Assembly: GCF_014863545.1 (NCBI RefSeq)
Contig: NZ_CP062260.1
Coordinates: 5,101,501-5,165,500 of the forward strand
Direction: 5' to 3'
DNA from: Paenibacillus sp. JNUCC32
GTDB taxonomy: Bacteria; Bacillota; Bacilli; Paenibacillales; Paenibacillaceae
Length of the DNA stretch: 64,000 bases
This document shows positions 60,979 through 64,000 of this stretch, one piece after another. Every line of letters starts with the position of its first letter. The first letter of the stretch is position 1. The position numbers were made by a program, and so were the translations under genes. A model generated the notes under the pieces. It was given only the letters and a program-made list of their open reading frames with translations, was not told the DNA's origin and did not search any database.

Positions 60979-62628
60979 ATGATGAACCCAAACCTAACTT
61001 TAGATGATCTGCAGTGGCAAACGCTCATTCAGCAAACTGCCGGTTATTTCAGCGATTTGACCATTAAACGGGGATTTCAATATTATAAGCAGGGCCGTGT
61101 CCACGCAAGCGAAAAGGCGGATCCGTCCGGTGTGATCGAGGCTTCCGTGGATGGAACGGAAACCTACCGCATCAGGCTTCAGCTGCATTCCCTGAGCGAC
61201 AGCGAATGCAGCTGTCCCGTTAACGAGGGCTGCAAGCATATGGTGGCCGTTCTGCTTGACTATGCCCAGCTTCAGGGCCGATCCATCCATGCTTTGGTTA
61301 ATGCGCATTCGACTACGTATGCCGCATCTTCCTCGTATGACCGAAGCGATTCCGGCTTGAGCCAAGGCCATGAACGGCCGCCTGCCGGAGTTTCGAAATG
61401 GAGAGTCAAGGCCGACCATTTGCCCGAGCTACCGATCTCCGCATGGCATGAGCTGTTCGAGGTTTGCACGGCTTCGCTGGGAGCTAATACGCAGAATTCG
61501 TTTTACGCCAAAAACGCGCTGGCTTCCCTCCATCACATTAAACCGCCGCTGCCGCCGGATATGGATCCGTTATACGAGCTCCATGCCCATCTCTTCATTC
61601 TCGAGAAGCTGGTCAAGCAGCCAGCCAGCGCTTGGAATGCCTCAGGCTCTTACATCGGCTATCATACGCAGGTGGCGGCGGATCATATCCTGGCCAGAAT
61701 CGAGCGAATCCTTCATGAAGGGCTGGAGGGCAACGAGCCCGAAGAGGCATTCGGACAGCGGCTGACCGAGACGATTTCGTTTGTCCGGCGGAGCATGCTA
61801 AGCGAACCGCGGAACCGTAAATTTTACGCCCAGGTCTATATGCAGCTCTGGAGGTACTGGATTCATCCGTTGGCGAAAAAAAACGACGGCTTGATCAAGG
61901 AGGAATTGGAGCAGCTGCAGGCAGCCGAATCGGAACTCGGCAGCAGCCTTTCGCGCGCCTCATGGTATATGGCGCAGAGCTTCATGTCCTTCTATCTCGG
62001 AGAAGACGAATCGTCCTGGGACCTGATCAGGGCAGCGGACAAGGTCAGCAGCCTGCCCCCGGCTTCCGTCCTGGGCTTCTTCGACATGCTGCATTCGGGA
62101 CAAGACTGGGACCGCTTGGCGCGCTGGCTCCCGGAGATCGGCCCGCTGCTTGGCAGTCACCGCAACGAGCACCTCAGCAGCTATCAATTCTACTGGGATG
62201 CCGTCATAGAGCACCTGCCCGGGGAAGCGGAACGGATGTGGAGCAGTCTTGCCGACATGCTCCCTTATTCGAAGGACATCTATCAGAATGCCTTGATCAC
62301 GCACGGCAGATGGCGGGAATGGATCGACTATCAATTAAGCACAGGCCGGGAGCCGCTGGAGCTCCGAGTCAGCGAGCTCGCGCCGATTGAGAAGAACGCG
62401 CCCGAGCTGCTGCTGCCTTTTTATCATCAGGCCGTCGAGCGATACATCCTTCATAAGAACCGGGCCGGCTATAAAGCAGCCGTCAAGCTGCTCAAACGGC
62501 TGGCTAAGTTATATAAAAAGCTCAAACAGCAGGGGCGCTGGGATCTGTTCATTATTTCCTTGTCCGTACGCAACAGCCGGCTTCGCGCATTCCAGGAAGA
62601 GCTTCGGAGAGGAAAGCTGATATCATGA
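60979..62628 (+). CDS. ywqB: SWIM zinc-finger protein (YwqB-like)
   Basis: The protein has 549 residues. The SWIM domain (about 60-95) reads SECSCPV followed by GCKHMVAVLLDYA, giving the CxC...xxCxH zinc ligands. The rest is largely helical and of unknown structure. The gene end overlaps the SNF2 helicase gene start in an ATGA arrangement, matching the B. subtilis ywqB-ywqA pair. The partners probably act together on DNA or chromatin-like complexes; the exact process is not established here. TTAGGAGACTGTACG precedes the ATG. Confidence 0.88.
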   Translation: MMNPNLTLDDLQWQTLIQQTAGYFSDLTIKRGFQYYKQGRVHASEKADPSGVIEASVDGTETYRIRLQLHSLSDSECSCPVNEGCKHMVAVLLDYAQLQGRSIHALVNAHSTTYAASSSYDRSDSGLSQGHERPPAGVSKWRVKADHLPELPISAWHELFEVCTASLGANTQNSFYAKNALASLHHIKPPLPPDMDPLYELHAHLFILEKLVKQPASAWNASGSYIGYHTQVAADHILARIERILHEGLEGNEPEEAFGQRLTETISFVRRSMLSEPRNRKFYAQVYMQLWRYWIHPLAKKNDGLIKEELEQLQAAESELGSSLSRASWYMAQSFMSFYLGEDESSWDLIRAADKVSSLPPASVLGFFDMLHSGQDWDRLARWLPEIGPLLGSHRNEHLSSYQFYWDAVIEHLPGEAERMWSSLADMLPYSKDIYQNALITHGRWREWIDYQLSTGREPLELRVSELAPIEKNAPELLLPFYHQAVERYILHKNRAGYKAAVKLLKRLAKLYKKLKQQGRWDLFIISLSVRNSRLRAFQEELRRGKLIS

Positions 62629-64000
62629 GCAGATACACGGAAACCATCACGGTCCATATGGCATTAAGCGAATACGGAGATGCCGTGATCTACGGCTCTA
62701 CCGTCATGCGGGGTTACGTATCCGGACAATACCTGAAGCACCGTTTATTCGCTTGGCATGAAGCCTCCTTCTACGGAACGGAGCTTATCGTCCAATCCGT
62801 TCAGGATATGGAAGTCATCATCTTGCCTTCCGAGCAAGTCATACCGTTCTTTGCGGACGGCCGGCTGCTCGAACATATCGAATGGGTTTGGGACGAGGAT
62901 TGCCTTCCCTTCATTGAACTTGCGCCTTCGCTGGCAGCCTGCATTCAGGATAAGCAATACGCACCCAGCTTGCGCGCCTTCAAGTCGGGCAAGCTGCAAT
63001 GGATCTGGGATGCGGAGGCTTTCTCAGCCGAAGAGCAGGCCCGCCTCTCCGTCTTGAATGAAGACGAGATATGGAATGAAGGCTTGCGCGCCGCGTTCTC
63101 CGCCGCCGTTCAAGAACAGTGGTACGGCAGCGAAGAAGCCGCGGCTGACCTGCGCAGGGAGTATCCCCTGCTGTTCTCGCCGAGTCGTACCGCTGCCGAA
63201 GGGATGGATGACAAGTCCTGGCTGATCGCCATCGGATGGCGGCCGGATACCGCTCCGTTCCGGCCCCTGCTGCAATTGCTGGAGCCGGACGAAGAAGAAG
63301 CCGAGTGGCGTCTTCGGCTCGTATTGCAGGACAAGCTGGACGCAGCGGCGCTTGCAGCCGTTCGTCTGGCCGAAGACGGGCAGGCATACGGATCGTGGCC
63401 GGAGGCATGGACCGCCCATATCAAGGAGCGGGCCTCCGGCTGGCTCCAAGGTTTGCGGGCAGCCCTGCCGGCCCGGGTGCTTCACGCTCCGGCTGAAGAC
63501 ATGCTAGGCGCCCCGCTGTCCGACGAGGCCGCGTGGCAGTTCCTGACCGTCGACAGCCAGCGGCTGCTCCAGTCCGGCTGGCTGGTGCTGCTTCCGGCTT
63601 GGTGGGAAGCCGCCAGCAGGAAGAAGCCCAAGCTGCGGGCGAAAGTCCGCTCCGGCGAAGGCGAGAGCGCGGAACGAAGCAGCGGCGGGTCCCTGTTCGG
63701 CTTGGATGCGCTGGTCAATTTCGATTGGCGCATCGCCATCGGCGAAGCTACCCTTTCCGAAGCGGAATTCGCCGAGCTTGTTGCCCGGAACGAACGACTG
63801 GTTCGGTTCCGGGGCCAGTGGATTCCGCTGGATCCCGCTCTGGTCGCCCAAATCCGCCAGATGATGGCGGGCGTAGACCGTGAGGAAGGCCTGTCGTTTC
63901 AGGATATTCTGCACTTGCATCTGCTCGGGAACAGCGATGAGACGGAGCAGGTTCATCAGGATGCGGAAGAAACGCGGGATCCGGAACGGATCAAACTGGA
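62625..64000 (+). CDS. ywqA: SNF2-family helicase, N-terminal part (YwqA-like; cut by window edge)
   Basis: The frame is open from ATG 62625 to the right edge (458 codons seen). The visible part is the SNF2-associated N-terminal region, with FLTVDSQRLLQSGWLVLLPAWWEAASR and GLDALVNFDWRIAIGEATLSEAEFAELVARNERLVRFRGQW. This is typical of bacterial SNF2 proteins; the ATPase motifs lie beyond the window. The ATG overlaps the SWIM gene's TGA. I therefore assign it as the helicase partner of the SWIM protein, from both sequence and context. Confidence 0.88.
   Translation, partial: MSRYTETITVHMALSEYGDAVIYGSTVMRGYVSGQYLKHRLFAWHEASFYGTELIVQSVQDMEVIILPSEQVIPFFADGRLLEHIEWVWDEDCLPFIELAPSLAACIQDKQYAPSLRAFKSGKLQWIWDAEAFSAEEQARLSVLNEDEIWNEGLRAAFSAAVQEQWYGSEEAAADLRREYPLLFSPSRTAAEGMDDKSWLIAIGWRPDTAPFRPLLQLLEPDEEEAEWRLRLVLQDKLDAAALAAVRLAEDGQAYGSWPEAWTAHIKERASGWLQGLRAALPARVLHAPAEDMLGAPLSDEAAWQFLTVDSQRLLQSGWLVLLPAWWEAASRKKPKLRAKVRSGEGESAERSSGGSLFGLDALVNFDWRIAIGEATLSEAEFAELVARNERLVRFRGQWIPLDPALVAQIRQMMAGVDREEGLSFQDILHLHLLGNSDETEQVHQDAEETRDPERIKL

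Overview
The window reads as chromosomal DNA of a Paenibacillus-like Gram-positive (Bacillota). The signs are moderate-to-high GC, strong AGGAGG-type ribosome binding sites, lipoprotein-type sugar-binding proteins, repeated YesM/YesN two-component pairs beside carbohydrate ABC importers, YetF, Ada, GlpP and YwqA/YwqB homologues, and copper-amine-oxidase-N (stalk) secreted proteins. I see no rRNA, tRNA, insertion sequence, phage or CRISPR array.

Layout. 1-7.1 kb: the end of an OmpR-type two-component system (kinase cut by the left edge), a secreted protein, a ChbG/YdjC deacetylase overlapping a GPH-type sugar transporter, a YetF protein, a stalk-domain protein, and a TetR repressor. 7.1-8.7 kb: a DHA2 drug-efflux pump in one operon with that TetR, with two perfect 14-bp palindromes at its promoter. 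9-14 kb: a glycerophosphodiester/glycerol-3-phosphate uptake locus (GlpP, binding protein, two permeases, GDPD). 14.5-26.8 kb: DinB, then a minus-strand saccharide locus (AraC, YesM kinase, YesN regulator, binding protein, two permeases, GH3 glucosidase, debranching-type glucosidase). Divergent from it at 26.9-30.1 kb are a GH65 phosphorylase and beta-phosphoglucomutase. 30-34 kb: a kinase-like protein, a small membrane-anchored protein, a short UvrC-like GIY-YIG protein and an AraC regulator. 34-45 kb: an oxidoreductase, then a second YesM/YesN, ABC importer and two glycosidases. 45-48 kb: a dehydrogenase/isomerase pair divergent from an AraC regulator. 48-51 kb: stalk-domain protein, small membrane protein, Ada. 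51-57.5 kb: a third YesM/YesN and ABC importer with no enzyme. 57.9-64 kb: a stalk-domain protein, a 56-residue membrane protein, a streptogramin lyase (Vgb) with an unusual leader, and the SWIM/SNF2 pair cut by the right edge.

How it works together: most of the window is saccharide foraging. Membrane kinases of the YesM type probably sense sugars outside the cell, YesN/AraC regulators switch on importers, cytoplasmic glycosidases and phosphorylases process the sugars, and several cre-like sites point to CcpA catabolite control. Importer ATPases are absent, so a shared MsmX-type ATPase elsewhere is likely.

Most interesting item: the 5' leader of the vgb gene (about 59.65-59.89 kb). Four segments can form mutually exclusive 1:2, 2:3 and 3:4 helices, where 3:4 is a 13-bp intrinsic terminator with a U-run. 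A possible three-codon ORF ends exactly at segment 1. This is the architecture of an antibiotic-responsive transcription attenuator. The lyase itself has six propeller repeats where characterised Vgb enzymes have seven, with the proposed catalytic residues shifted by about one blade.
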